Assembly: GCA_017553635.1 (NCBI GenBank)
Contig: JAFZKN010000008.1
Span: 1-48,533, forward strand
Direction of reading: 5' to 3'
Source of the DNA: Treponema sp.
GTDB lineage: Bacteria; Spirochaetota; Spirochaetia; Treponematales; Treponemataceae
Length of the DNA stretch: 48,533 bases
Positions within the stretch are counted from its first letter, which is position 1, and each line of letters begins with the position of its first letter. The position numbers were made by a program, and so were the translations under genes. Shown here piece after piece: positions 1 to 7,194 of the stretch. Under the pieces are notes generated by a model that was not told the DNA's origin, did no database searches, and saw only the letters and a list, made by a program, of their open reading frames with translations.

Positions 1-1026
1 AACCACATCTACTTCTACCACAGTGACCACTTAGGAAGTGCCCAGCTTGTAACAGACCATAACGGGGATGAATACCAGAGGCTTGAGTACACGCCATACG
101 GTGAGACATGGGTAGACATAAAGAAGATAGCGGTAGAACAGGTTCCGATGAACTTCATGTTCAGCGCAAAGGAATTGGACAAGGAAACAGGCTTCTACTA
201 CTACGGTGCACGCTATCTGGATCCTAAGTATAGCCGCTGGATTAGCGCAGACCCTGCCATGAATACGGGAGAATACTTCCCGATGGCTCCGGTTGATGAC
301 AATGCAAGACGCCATAACCAGAATTTACCTGGAATGGGAGGTGTGTTTAATCACATCAATGGCAATTTGTACCACTACGCGGGGAATAATCCGATTAAGT
401 ATACCGACCCGGATGGTAGAGCAAGTGCTCAAACATATAAACTTTCTGATAACAAGTACATGTATTCTTGTGATTTAGGAGTTGGGGAAGATGTTATTAA
501 AAGTTTATATGGATTGATACCTTTTGGTGGTTATCTTCATGAAGGAATATCAAATCTTTGTGGTTTTAAAACCATAGATACTAAATCAGGATATAATCGG
601 TTAAAGACAGTATCTGGAAACGTTCTTGATTCTGCAAATGTGCTGAGTTATGCACAATATATTTCTAAACTTCCTGCAGGTGCTACTAAAGTTCTGGGAG
701 TTCTTGGTAAAGTTACATCTTGGTTAGGATATATTGTTGTAGCTGGGAATGTTATTTCAAGTCTTTCTCAGACCAAAGAAGTTTCTGTTAACTTACTGAT
801 AGATAGACTCGTCGGTAATTCGTTAGTATCAACATCGCATGAAAATGTTGAGGCATTGTATTATTATGCAAAAGATCAAATGCTACAACTAATCGATGAG
901 GGGGATGTTAGTTATTCATCGGATTTTGATGGTTATGTGAAAAGTTATTCTTACAAGCGAGAAAAAATTGATCAATTAAAAGCCGAATTAAGTGAATTAA
1001 GAAAAATATTGGAGAGTCAAGAATGA
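1..1026 (+). CDS. RHS-repeat polymorphic toxin, C-terminal part (5' end outside window)
   Basis: The frame is open from base 1, so the gene begins before the window; 341 residues are visible. The first ~140 residues are a typical RHS-associated core: YHSDHLGSAQLVTD, then FSAKELDKETGFYYYGARYLD and SRWISADP, ending in NPIKYTDPDGR at 391-420. RHS cores form a shell around a C-terminal toxin tip. After DPDGR the sequence changes sharply: base composition becomes AT-rich and the remaining ~200 residues are a variable tip I do not recognise. The tip has a hydrophobic stretch (GVLGKVTSWLGYIVVAGNV, near 690-760) and a charged helical end (KIDQLKAELSELRKILESQE), so a membrane-acting toxin is possible but not shown. 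The stop overlaps the next small gene in an ATGA arrangement. Secretion route and toxin activity are inferences from the family. Confidence 0.88.
   Translation, partial: NHIYFYHSDHLGSAQLVTDHNGDEYQRLEYTPYGETWVDIKKIAVEQVPMNFMFSAKELDKETGFYYYGARYLDPKYSRWISADPAMNTGEYFPMAPVDDNARRHNQNLPGMGGVFNHINGNLYHYAGNNPIKYTDPDGRASAQTYKLSDNKYMYSCDLGVGEDVIKSLYGLIPFGGYLHEGISNLCGFKTIDTKSGYNRLKTVSGNVLDSANVLSYAQYISKLPAGATKVLGVLGKVTSWLGYIVVAGNVISSLSQTKEVSVNLLIDRLVGNSLVSTSHENVEALYYYAKDQMLQLIDEGDVSYSSDFDGYVKSYSYKREKIDQLKAELSELRKILESQE
361..416 (+). repeat. RHS tip-junction repeat, copy 1 (in the intact gene)
   Basis: This DNA encodes GNLYHYAGNNPIKYTDPDG, the end of the RHS core. Closely related DNA recurs at 1257-1310 and 2975-3030. 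The shared block includes nearly identical runs such as CAATTTGT, AACAATCCGATTAA and CCGGATGG. It marks where a conserved core is joined to interchangeable tips. Confidence 0.85.
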
Positions 1027-1214
1027 AGTTTATAAATATGAGTGGTTTTTTATTTTCATCTGCATTGTATTTAATTGCAATAATTTTAGGTTCATTAATC
1101 AGATTATATATAATGGGTAGATTTAAAATTAAAACAATAATCATCATTGCCTCAGCTAGTTTTATTATTGGAGAAATTGTATTAGCATACTTAATTTTAT
1201 TTCATCAAACTTAA
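1023..1214 (+). CDS. Small two-helix membrane protein, candidate immunity protein of the RHS tip
   Basis: A 63-residue protein made almost entirely of two hydrophobic segments (residues ~8-28 and ~37-60) separated by a short basic loop, RLYIMGRFKIK. It starts with ATGA overlapping the stop of the RHS gene and has GGAGAG about seven bases upstream inside that gene, so the two are translationally coupled. In polymorphic toxin loci the gene immediately after the tip usually encodes the cognate immunity protein. An inner-membrane immunity protein would suit a toxin acting on the membrane or from the periplasm. No family is recognised; the role rests on position. Confidence 0.5.
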   Translation: MKFINMSGFLFSSALYLIAIILGSLIRLYIMGRFKIKTIIIIASASFIIGEIVLAYLILFHQT

Positions 1215-1256
1215 TTTGTGAATGCTATTTTTAATTTCTTTTTCCTCCCATCAATA

Positions 1257-1310
1257 GTAATTTGTACCACTACGTTGCGAACAATCCGATTAAATATACG
1301 GATCCGGATG
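1257..1310 (+). repeat. RHS tip-junction repeat, copy 2 (orphan tip)
   Basis: Second copy of the core-end repeat, encoding SNLYHYVANNPIKYTDPDG. Similarity to copy 1 seems to reach a little further upstream (ATCAATAGTAATTTGTACC against ATCAATGGCAATTTGTACC), and a stop codon in the same frame lies at 1232-1234. It therefore looks like a recombined or captured tip rather than the start of a gene. Confidence 0.85.
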
Positions 1311-1894
1311 GAAGACTTGTTGATTATGCATTAATCGGTCAATTAGAGGGAAGCGAAAGTGAAGGTTATGTTCCAAATGATGGAGAAGGATTTGGAAGTT
1401 ATAGTGGAGTTACTATTGCAGTAGGTTTTGATTTAGGACAGCAAAATGAATGGGATTTAAGAAGAATTTTTGGAGCAGGAGATACAAATAAAGATTTAAA
1501 AGATTTGTTTACACCATACCTTGGCAAGAAAGGTACTGATGCTTTTACCTATTTGCAAGACCATCCTTTAGTTCTTACGGATTCTGAAATTGATAGGGTA
1601 AATACTTGTGTTCTTCCTGCATATTTAAAAAGTATTTCTGATTATTATAATGATCATGTTGATGAAGAGCATCATTGGGATACTCTTCCAGATCAAGCTC
1701 AAACTGTATTATTTAGTATTGCATTTCAATGTGGAAACGGAGGTCTTTCACAAGACTTAATGGATGCAATTGCTAGTGGGCAATATTCTCAAGCTGCTGA
1801 TTTAGTTGAGGCCATGGGGGTTGGTACGCAGTATGCGAATAGACGAGAAATAGAAGCAAATTTATTAAGACAGTTACCTAATACAACAGAATGA
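1262..1894 (+). CDS. Orphan RHS tip with pesticin-like muramidase toxin domain
   Basis: A displaced C-terminal tip. It begins in the RHS core end (LYHYVANNPIKYTDPDGR), has no ATG and no Shine-Dalgarno, and an in-frame stop lies at 1232-1234; the 1262 start is only an in-frame TTG, so the cassette is probably silent where it stands. The toxin part (from ~residue 19) reads LIGQLEGSE, then SGVTIAVGFDLGQ. That pattern fits the pesticin C-terminal domain, a T4-lysozyme-like muramidase that cleaves peptidoglycan. Glu29, Thr51 and Asp57 fall at nearly the spacing I recall for the pesticin catalytic triad (Glu178, Thr201, Asp207). A second conserved block, PDQAQTVLFSIAFQCGNG, resembles the later helices of lysozyme-like folds. 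It would become active if recombined onto a full RHS gene. Family assignment is by motif memory. Confidence 0.7.
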   Translation: MYHYVANNPIKYTDPDGRLVDYALIGQLEGSESEGYVPNDGEGFGSYSGVTIAVGFDLGQQNEWDLRRIFGAGDTNKDLKDLFTPYLGKKGTDAFTYLQDHPLVLTDSEIDRVNTCVLPAYLKSISDYYNDHVDEEHHWDTLPDQAQTVLFSIAFQCGNGGLSQDLMDAIASGQYSQAADLVEAMGVGTQYANRREIEANLLRQLPNTTE

Positions 1895-1908
1895 CAAGGA
1901 GTAAATAT

Positions 1909-2334
1909 ATGAAATGTTTTCGTAAATGTTTTTTGTTGATTTTTTTTATTTTCTCTAATTTGTTAATTTATTCTCAAGAAAAATATTCAGTTTTTAGTTA
2001 TAAATCTAATTGGTGGCATGGCAATTCTAAAGGTGGAGATATAGTTGTAAAAATTGAAATATTCGAAATTGTTGAGGATATTGTAGAATTCCAATTGTTC
2101 TGCAAATGGGAAAACATTAGCGGAGTAATAAACAGTCGAATAATCGCAAGAAAAAACAATGATTTCTATGATTTTACTTTTATAGATGATTATGGAAATA
2201 AATGTTTTGGACATATTTCATTTAAAGAAATGTATGTTGATTTGTTTTTTGATTGCTATGAATATTCTGAGATTGGTAAGAACTTTAGGAGACTCTATGG
2301 GAAGTGTTATGAATTAACAAAATATGCTAATTAA
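1909..2334 (+). CDS. Secreted small protein, candidate immunity to the muramidase tip
   Basis: A 141-residue protein with a clear signal peptide (MKCFRKCFLLIFFIFSNLLIYSQ) and a mature part rich in aromatic and acidic residues, predicted periplasmic. I chose ATG 1909 because AAGGAG at 1896-1901 precedes it by seven bases; an earlier in-frame ATG at 1891 overlaps the toxin stop but has no ribosome site. It directly follows the muramidase-like tip. A periplasmic inhibitor is what protection from a peptidoglycan-cutting toxin would need. I do not recognise the family. Confidence 0.55.
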   Translation: MKCFRKCFLLIFFIFSNLLIYSQEKYSVFSYKSNWWHGNSKGGDIVVKIEIFEIVEDIVEFQLFCKWENISGVINSRIIARKNNDFYDFTFIDDYGNKCFGHISFKEMYVDLFFDCYEYSEIGKNFRRLYGKCYELTKYAN

Positions 2335-2380
2335 TAACTGAAAAACTTGATAGAAATATTAGAAGTTTATACCAACATAA

Positions 2381-2548
2381 TTTCCCAACTCCCTGTATAG
2401 ACAAAATAAGGATGGAACATGGTCTCATAAATCTGGACAGTTCCCTGTAACAAATTTGGATGATGCTGAATGTTTAATAACAGATCCTCGAGAGGCAGTG
2501 TCTTCATATCAATTTGTAAAATTTTATGAGGTAGGGCCAAATGAATAA
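2381..2548 (+). pseudogene. Start-less C-terminal remnant of another toxin tip
   Basis: An open stretch of about 55 codons after a stop at 2378-2380. It reads like the end of a folded domain (LYRQNKDGTWSHKSGQFPVT, then LDDAECLITDPREAV and FVKFYEVGPNE). There is no start codon or ribosome site. I have a vague memory of similar YRQ-DGTWSHKPG ends in secreted bacterial proteins but cannot name the family. Its stop (2546-2548) overlaps the ATG of the next gene at 2541, the toxin-immunity spacing seen elsewhere in this locus, so it is most likely the tail of a lost toxin. Confidence 0.5.
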
Positions 2549-2855
2549 AAAAATATTAAGTTTTATTGCAATGTTGTTTATATCCCAATTTCTATTTGGA
2601 GTAAAATCTATGGAACAATCAACAATTGAAAAAATGAGACAATTAAAAAAAGGGACTACATATTCAGAAGTAGTTTCACTTTTTGGAGAACCTGATGAAG
2701 AATTAGGTAGTGGGTTGTTAATCGTAGGATATAATTTTTCAGAATCTCAAATTGTATTACATTTTTTTACAGGAGAATCACTTCAAGGTTTATGGGAGAT
2801 TAAAAGTAATGGTGAAAAGATTATTTATATTCCCTTGCAATTGGATGAACAATGA
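2541..2855 (+). CDS. Exported small BamE/SmpA-like protein, candidate orphan immunity
   Basis: A 104-residue protein with a signal peptide (MNKKILSFIAMLFISQFLFG) and no lipobox cysteine. The mature part has MRQLKKGTTYSEVVSLFGEPDEELGSG, which resembles the KGMT..EV...LG.P core of BamE/SmpA-OmlA-like domains (also used by beta-lactamase-inhibitor-like folds). It overlaps the stop of the toxin remnant by eight bases, so it is probably the immunity partner left after that toxin was lost. Alternatively it is an ordinary small periplasmic protein. GAGGTAGGG upstream may serve as ribosome site. Confidence 0.5.
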   Translation: MNKKILSFIAMLFISQFLFGVKSMEQSTIEKMRQLKKGTTYSEVVSLFGEPDEELGSGLLIVGYNFSESQIVLHFFTGESLQGLWEIKSNGEKIIYIPLQLDEQ

Positions 2856-2968
2856 ATTCAATTCTATATTTAATCTGAACTGTAAATCTCTTCATTGTTA
2901 TAATGTATCTACGGAGGAAAAAAGAAAGTAAAAGAGAGCTTTTGAAGTGATTTTGAGAAGTTAGTCCT

Positions 2969-3310
2969 GAATATGGCAATTTGTTTGCATATGCCGGTAA
3001 CAATCCGATTAAGTATACCGACCCGGATGGAAATGATATAAAGGAAATAACACTATATAATATTCGAAGGTATATGATTCTGTTTCCAAGCTTAAAGAGT
3101 CAATACATTTATTAGATATAGATTCTTATATACCAGAAGATACAGGAGAAGGAAATCTAGATGATTATCCGATCGAAGATTATTTTGCAAATAGGCGATA
3201 AAGATGGAAAAGTAAACTTTTCATTTGGTCTTAAGGCAATAGCAGCTGTATATTTAGTTGGCGCAACGGTGTATCTTAGAGTCGATGAAGCGTTAAAGGA
3301 CAATCAATAG
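2969..3310 (+). pseudogene. Frameshifted orphan RHS tip
   Basis: Starts in the RHS core end (EYGNLFAYAGNNPIKYTDPDGN) with no start codon. The sensible reading shifts frame twice. The first frame continues to about 3065; a second frame (3070 to ~3200) gives VYDSVSKLKESIHLLDIDSY and ends ...DYFANRR; the original frame then resumes with GDKDGKVNFSFGLKAIAAVY and ends at the stop 3308-3310. The two shifts cancel, so an intact ancestor of about 110 codons is easy to picture. Toxin type unknown. It is followed 10 bases later by a small membrane protein, as a toxin tip would be by its immunity gene. Confidence 0.6.
2975..3030 (+). repeat. RHS tip-junction repeat, copy 3 (degraded tip)
   Basis: Third copy of the core-end DNA, encoding GNLFAYAGNNPIKYTDPDG. 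It is closest to copy 1 over AATCCGATTAAGTATACCGA. It heads the frameshifted tip described next. Confidence 0.85.
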
Positions 3311-3320
3311 GGCATTGTAT

Positions 3321-3605
3321 ATGATTAGTGTTTTTGTGATTTCAGTTATATTTATTTCGATATTTACTTTTATACTACAAATTTGGGGAATTATTTGCAT
3401 TTTTATATTTGGTGCGAAAATAAAAACTTCAGATAAAATCCTTTTTCTTATGCCGATTTTTGTTCCTGTAAAATCTATAAGGAAAAAGATTGATGGGATT
3501 AGTAATATTCATGGTTTAGTCATATATTTAAATATTATTAATTGTTATAAAGTAGCATTTTTATTGAATCTACTTATATGCATTATTTTTTTATTATATA
3601 AATAA
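3321..3605 (+). CDS. Small membrane protein, candidate immunity of the degraded tip
   Basis: 94 residues: a long N-terminal hydrophobic region (MISVFVISVIFISIFTFILQ and on to ~residue 32), a short basic middle with KSIRKKIDG, and a C-terminal hydrophobic segment (AFLLNLLICIIFLLYK). Two or three membrane spans are likely. I use ATG 3321; a TTG two codons earlier is possible. It lies 10 bases after the frameshifted tip. No family recognised; the immunity role is by position only. Confidence 0.45.
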   Translation: MISVFVISVIFISIFTFILQIWGIICIFIFGAKIKTSDKILFLMPIFVPVKSIRKKIDGISNIHGLVIYLNIINCYKVAFLLNLLICIIFLLYK

Positions 3606-3636
3606 AAGAGACAAAAATTTATTTTGGAGATTATTA

Positions 3637-4002
3637 ATGAAAAAAAACATTTTTAGTATTTTATATTATTTAGTAATTTCATTTGTCTATTATGAATTCT
3701 TGTCATTCCATAATTATCAAGGAATTATAGGGCTCGGTACATTAAGTATAAGTTCCTTTTGTACATTTCTGATTATAGCGTTTTTATTAAAAAGAGTTTC
3801 TCTTAGGAATATTATTATTGCCATAATCATTTTTGGGTATCTGGCATTTTTGACTTTATTTTTTTATGTCTGGAAAGATGGATATAATATTATTAGAATT
3901 TTAAGATGGTTTAAGACATGGTATCCATATGTTTTTCAACTTTTATTTGTAATACTTTCTTTAGTTCATAATATACCTTTGTTTTGGTATATAAAAAGAT
4001 AG
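3637..4002 (+). CDS. Polytopic membrane protein of unknown function
   Basis: 121 residues with about four hydrophobic segments (near residues 6-24, 30-50, 58-78, 98-118) joined by short loops (KRVSLRN; VWKDGYNIIRILRWFKTWYP). GGAG lies about eight bases before the ATG. It follows the previous small membrane protein by 31 bases and has the same AT-rich character as the toxin cassettes. It may be a second immunity protein whose toxin has been lost. No family recognised. Confidence 0.5.
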   Translation: MKKNIFSILYYLVISFVYYEFLSFHNYQGIIGLGTLSISSFCTFLIIAFLLKRVSLRNIIIAIIIFGYLAFLTLFFYVWKDGYNIIRILRWFKTWYPYVFQLLFVILSLVHNIPLFWYIKR

Positions 4003-4084
4003 TATATAAAAATTCTTTCGCTTTTTAAATTTCTGTGGTAAAATAAAGGAAATTCGACTGTACGTAAAACAATGGAGAGAAAAA

Positions 4085-4741
4085 ATGGCATCGAAAGAGA
4101 ATAAAAATAATGAACGCCGCCAGAAGACCAGAAAGGTGTTTGAAGCAAAAAAACTGCCTTTTAGGGAGGATTTCCCATATCCAGGCGGGGAAAAAGTATT
4201 TAAAGATGCAGATGCCAGGTGTAAAAGAGCAGTTGCATCAATTCTGATAACTCAGCTTGCATCCTCATTTTATGAGGGTGACAGGGATTCTGACAATATA
4301 GAAATCATCAACAGATACCTTGATATGTTTGGAGTTGCAAAGTCGCTTCTTCCTATCGAAAAGAAAATGCTTGAGGGAAAGGTTTCAAGAGAGCAGCTTC
4401 AGAAAATTACATGGACTTATGAGGCGTTCTGGGCTCTTGTATGGTCATTGGGTATGGTTGATGATATTTCCGATGCTTCAAAGATGTGCAATTTTAACGA
4501 AGCAATTAATATTGTCCGTGAGTGCATGGATTTTGATGAATTTAAATCGAAATGTAAGCCCCGTTCAGATGAAGAAATCCTTGATATGAGAGATCTTTAT
4601 TTCTGTTACAGCCAGCTCGTAGACGAAAACCAGAATGAATTTGAAAGTTCTTCAAACTCTCTTAATGCCGAGGCTGTTCGCGAAAGACTTCGCGGGCTTG
4701 AATGGATTTTAAATAAAGAAAAAGACTGGTTTGAACTTTAA
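4085..4741 (+). CDS. DUF4272-like protein
   Basis: 218 residues, soluble, with a lysine-rich start (MASKENKNNERRQKTRK). The central part, KRAVASILITQLASSFYEGD, then YEAFWALVWSLGMVDDISDASKMCN, matches what I remember of DUF4272 proteins (arginine/tryptophan-rich, with a conserved WALG..D motif followed by C/N). Biochemical function is unknown. GGAGAG sits seven bases before the ATG. It marks the return to normal genome composition after the toxin locus, and it converges on the cysteine desulfurase gene with 40 bases between them. Confidence 0.6.
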   Translation: MASKENKNNERRQKTRKVFEAKKLPFREDFPYPGGEKVFKDADARCKRAVASILITQLASSFYEGDRDSDNIEIINRYLDMFGVAKSLLPIEKKMLEGKVSREQLQKITWTYEAFWALVWSLGMVDDISDASKMCNFNEAINIVRECMDFDEFKSKCKPRSDEEILDMRDLYFCYSQLVDENQNEFESSSNSLNAEAVRERLRGLEWILNKEKDWFEL

Positions 4742-4781
4742 TACGTACTTGTAATTCTGTTTTTTCCCCGTTAAATCTGTT

Positions 4782-5972
4782 TTAGTTAAATTTACCGGTA
4801 ACTTCTTTTACAGCTTCAATTAATTCTCCAATTGCTTTTTCTGTAGTTAAGGCTCCAAAACTGAATCTTACTGCGTTTTCCCTTAACTGCGGGTTTACGT
4901 TCATTGCTTCTAGAATCGGGCGACTGTTCTTTTTTGCAGAACACGCACTTCCTGTCGAAATGTAAAATCCTTTTGAATCCAGTGCCCTGACCATTACCTG
5001 CCCGGGTATTTTATCAAATGCAGCCTGGATTACCCATGGAGAAAAATTTTCATCATTAAATGAAGGGTCAAGTCTTTCTTCAGGAATTATATGACAGCTT
5101 TTTATTTCCGAAAGTTTTCTGATAAAGTCATTTATGTATTTTTTCTGAAGTTCATATCTTTCATACATCTGTTCATTTTTTTTGCTTACTGAATATTTTT
5201 CGATGCATGAAGCAAACGCTGAAGCTCCGAAAACATTTTCTGTCCCGCTTCTTATTCCTTTTTCCTGTCCACCGCCTTTTAAAAAAGGTTCTGTACTTTG
5301 AGGATTCTGGATATATAAAAGTCCAATTCCTCTCGGACCTCCGATTTTGTGTGCGCTGAACGCTGCGCTGTCAATCTGAGTGTTTTTTAAATCAAAAGGA
5401 ATTTTACCAAGGCCCTGAACAAAATCTACATGAAACTTCGGTTTTCTTTTTGTACCTGCTTTATCTTTAACTGCCTGTGCAATTTCTGAAACATTGTTTA
5501 TGGCACCTGTTTCATTATTAACTGCCATGACTGTTATATAAAGAGTATCATCCGTCATCAAATCTGTAACAGCTTTTGAAGTGATTATTCCTTTTCTGTC
5601 AGGATTAATTTTTACGACATTATATCCAAGGTGAGATAGAACGGCACACTGTTCCCTTAAGGCAGGATGTTCAATCGAGCTTACAAGAATTGTTCCTTTT
5701 TCAGGTCTGTTAAGAATTGATAGTAGGGGAATATGATCGCTTTCTGTTCCACCTGATGTAAAGAAAAGCGTTTCTGCTTTTACATCAAATACTTTTGCAA
5801 TTCTTTCTCTTGCTTCGTCAAGCGCTTTTTTTGCCTGAGTACCTGTCTTATAAATCGAAGAAGGATTTCCCCAGCATTCAAATTGAGTTTCAAGAGATGC
5901 TTTTAATATTTCTGTATCAAAAGGAGAGGTCGCTGCCCAGTCAAAATAATGTGTGCTGTCAATCATGCTCAT
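4782..5972 (-). CDS. Cysteine desulfurase (NifS/IscS-like, class V aminotransferase)
   Basis: 396 residues, the usual length for this family. A PLP enzyme that takes sulfur from L-cysteine as a persulfide for Fe-S cluster or thio-cofactor synthesis. Visible motifs: N-terminal YFDWAATSPFD, TSGGTESDH, SIEHPALREQ, HVDFVQGLGKIPFD, the PLP-lysine motif SAHKIGGPRGIGLLY, and the catalytic cysteine loop STGSACSAKK. The start at 5972 has GGAG six bases upstream; a second ATG two codons later is also possible. It is last in the run tmk / unknown / aroB / this gene, 23 bases after aroB. No scaffold protein gene is adjacent, so which sulfur pathway it serves is open. Confidence 0.92.
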   Translation of the reverse strand: MSMIDSTHYFDWAATSPFDTEILKASLETQFECWGNPSSIYKTGTQAKKALDEARERIAKVFDVKAETLFFTSGGTESDHIPLLSILNRPEKGTILVSSIEHPALREQCAVLSHLGYNVVKINPDRKGIITSKAVTDLMTDDTLYITVMAVNNETGAINNVSEIAQAVKDKAGTKRKPKFHVDFVQGLGKIPFDLKNTQIDSAAFSAHKIGGPRGIGLLYIQNPQSTEPFLKGGGQEKGIRSGTENVFGASAFASCIEKYSVSKKNEQMYERYELQKKYINDFIRKLSEIKSCHIIPEERLDPSFNDENFSPWVIQAAFDKIPGQVMVRALDSKGFYISTGSACSAKKNSRPILEAMNVNPQLRENAVRFSFGALTTEKAIGELIEAVKEVTGKFN

Positions 5973-5995
5973 TTAAAACTCCGGTTTTATTCCGT

Positions 5996-7159
5996 TTAAT
6001 CTGTAAGCGCTGTCAGAATTTTTTCATCAGGTATTTCAAGAATTATGTTTTCACACAGTGCATTTTGAAGAATAAGTCTTATCCTGTCTCCGGAATTCTT
6101 TTTATCATTTTTCATCGTATTAAGTATTTCCTTTGAATCTGGGAAAGCCTTATGCACTGCGTCAGTGTTATAACCGTAAGAATTAAGTAAAGAACAGACT
6201 TCTTCATAATAATTTTTGCTGCAGAGATTTAATGTTGAACTTAATTTTAATGCGCGGCTTATTCCCCAGATTACACATTCCCCGTGAGAAAGTTTTCCAA
6301 GTCCAGCACGGCTTTCAAGTGCATGACCGAATGTATGTCCGAAATTAAGAAGCATTCTCTGATTTTTTTCCGTAAGATCTTTCTGTACGATGCGGGCTTT
6401 TGCCTTTACGCAGCGGCTTACAATTTTATAAAGTGTTTCCGTATCTCTTTTTAAAACCCTGTCTTTTTCATTTTTCAGCATTTCATAAAGTTTTGGATCA
6501 AAGAGAAGGGCAGTTTTAATTACTTCACCAAGCCCCGAAAGATATTCTTTTTCAGAAAGATGCTTAACAAAATCAAGATAAATGATAAGCCGCCTGGCAG
6601 GATAAAAAGTTCCGGTGATATTTTTAAAATCATCAAAATCACATCCGGTTTTACCGCCGATTGCAGCATCACACATACCGAGCATCGTTGTCGAAAAAAA
6701 TTCAACCTGGGCACCGCGTTTATAGATTGAAGCGGCAAATGCTGTAATATCTGTCAGTACACCGCCTCCGATTGCGATAAACGTGTCTTTTCTTGAAAGT
6801 GATAATTCAAGTCCTGATTTTACGATTGCAAGAACCGTGTCTATAGATTTATATTCTTCACCTGCAGGAACTACGACAAGTGCATGACGGCCTTTTATGA
6901 AAAGCTCATATTCTGTTTTACCCTGAGTTTTTTTTGTTGAATCTTTAAAATAATTTTTGACGGGTTTAAGAATGTCGAGTGCAAGGATATTTCTGTCAGT
7001 TACAATTACATTTTTATATTCATCATAAAAAAGTTTTGAAAATTCTAAATCAATCTGATCCTGAGATTTTAAAATCTTAATCCGAGTTTTTTTTGTAGAG
7101 GCGAAAATTGCCTTGTATCTGATATTTAGGGATTTTACTGAATCTTTTTCGTTAGCCAT
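5996..7159 (-). CDS. aroB: 3-dehydroquinate synthase
   Basis: 387 residues. Second step of the shikimate pathway: converts DAHP to 3-dehydroquinate using NAD and a divalent metal in the cytosol. Seen: the NAD/substrate segment GGGVLTDITAFAASIYKRG, STTMLGMCDAAIGGKTG, the metal ligands in GLGEVIKTALL, NFGHTFGHALES and LSHGECVIWG. The N-terminal ~50 residues are loosely conserved. ATG 7159 has no Shine-Dalgarno, but a promoter -10 box ends six bases before it (7166-7194), so its own message may be leaderless. It follows the unknown exported protein by 18 bases and may also be read through from tmk. Confidence 0.93.
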   Translation of the reverse strand: MANEKDSVKSLNIRYKAIFASTKKTRIKILKSQDQIDLEFSKLFYDEYKNVIVTDRNILALDILKPVKNYFKDSTKKTQGKTEYELFIKGRHALVVVPAGEEYKSIDTVLAIVKSGLELSLSRKDTFIAIGGGVLTDITAFAASIYKRGAQVEFFSTTMLGMCDAAIGGKTGCDFDDFKNITGTFYPARRLIIYLDFVKHLSEKEYLSGLGEVIKTALLFDPKLYEMLKNEKDRVLKRDTETLYKIVSRCVKAKARIVQKDLTEKNQRMLLNFGHTFGHALESRAGLGKLSHGECVIWGISRALKLSSTLNLCSKNYYEEVCSLLNSYGYNTDAVHKAFPDSKEILNTMKNDKKNSGDRIRLILQNALCENIILEIPDEKILTALTD

Positions 7160-7165
7160 GACAGT

Positions 7166-7194
7166 ATTTTAATATTTTTACTGTACATTTTCAA
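7166..7194 (-). promoter_or_regulatory. Promoter for aroB, apparently leaderless
   Basis: On the minus strand TTGAAA (7194-7189), a 17-base spacer and TAAAAT (7171-7166), followed by six bases and the ATG of aroB at 7159. Start of transcription would fall on or next to the A of the ATG. No GGAGG-like site is present. The promoter lies across the 3' end of the upstream gene. Confidence 0.55.

Noticed and set aside
2821..3003. Minus-strand open frame opposite the degraded tip
   Set aside because: No ribosome site, no recognisable protein, and it runs across the RHS repeat in antisense.
361..3030. The three similar blocks as a CRISPR array
   Set aside because: Copies are about 0.9 and 1.7 kb apart and code for the RHS core end; there are no regularly spaced short repeats.
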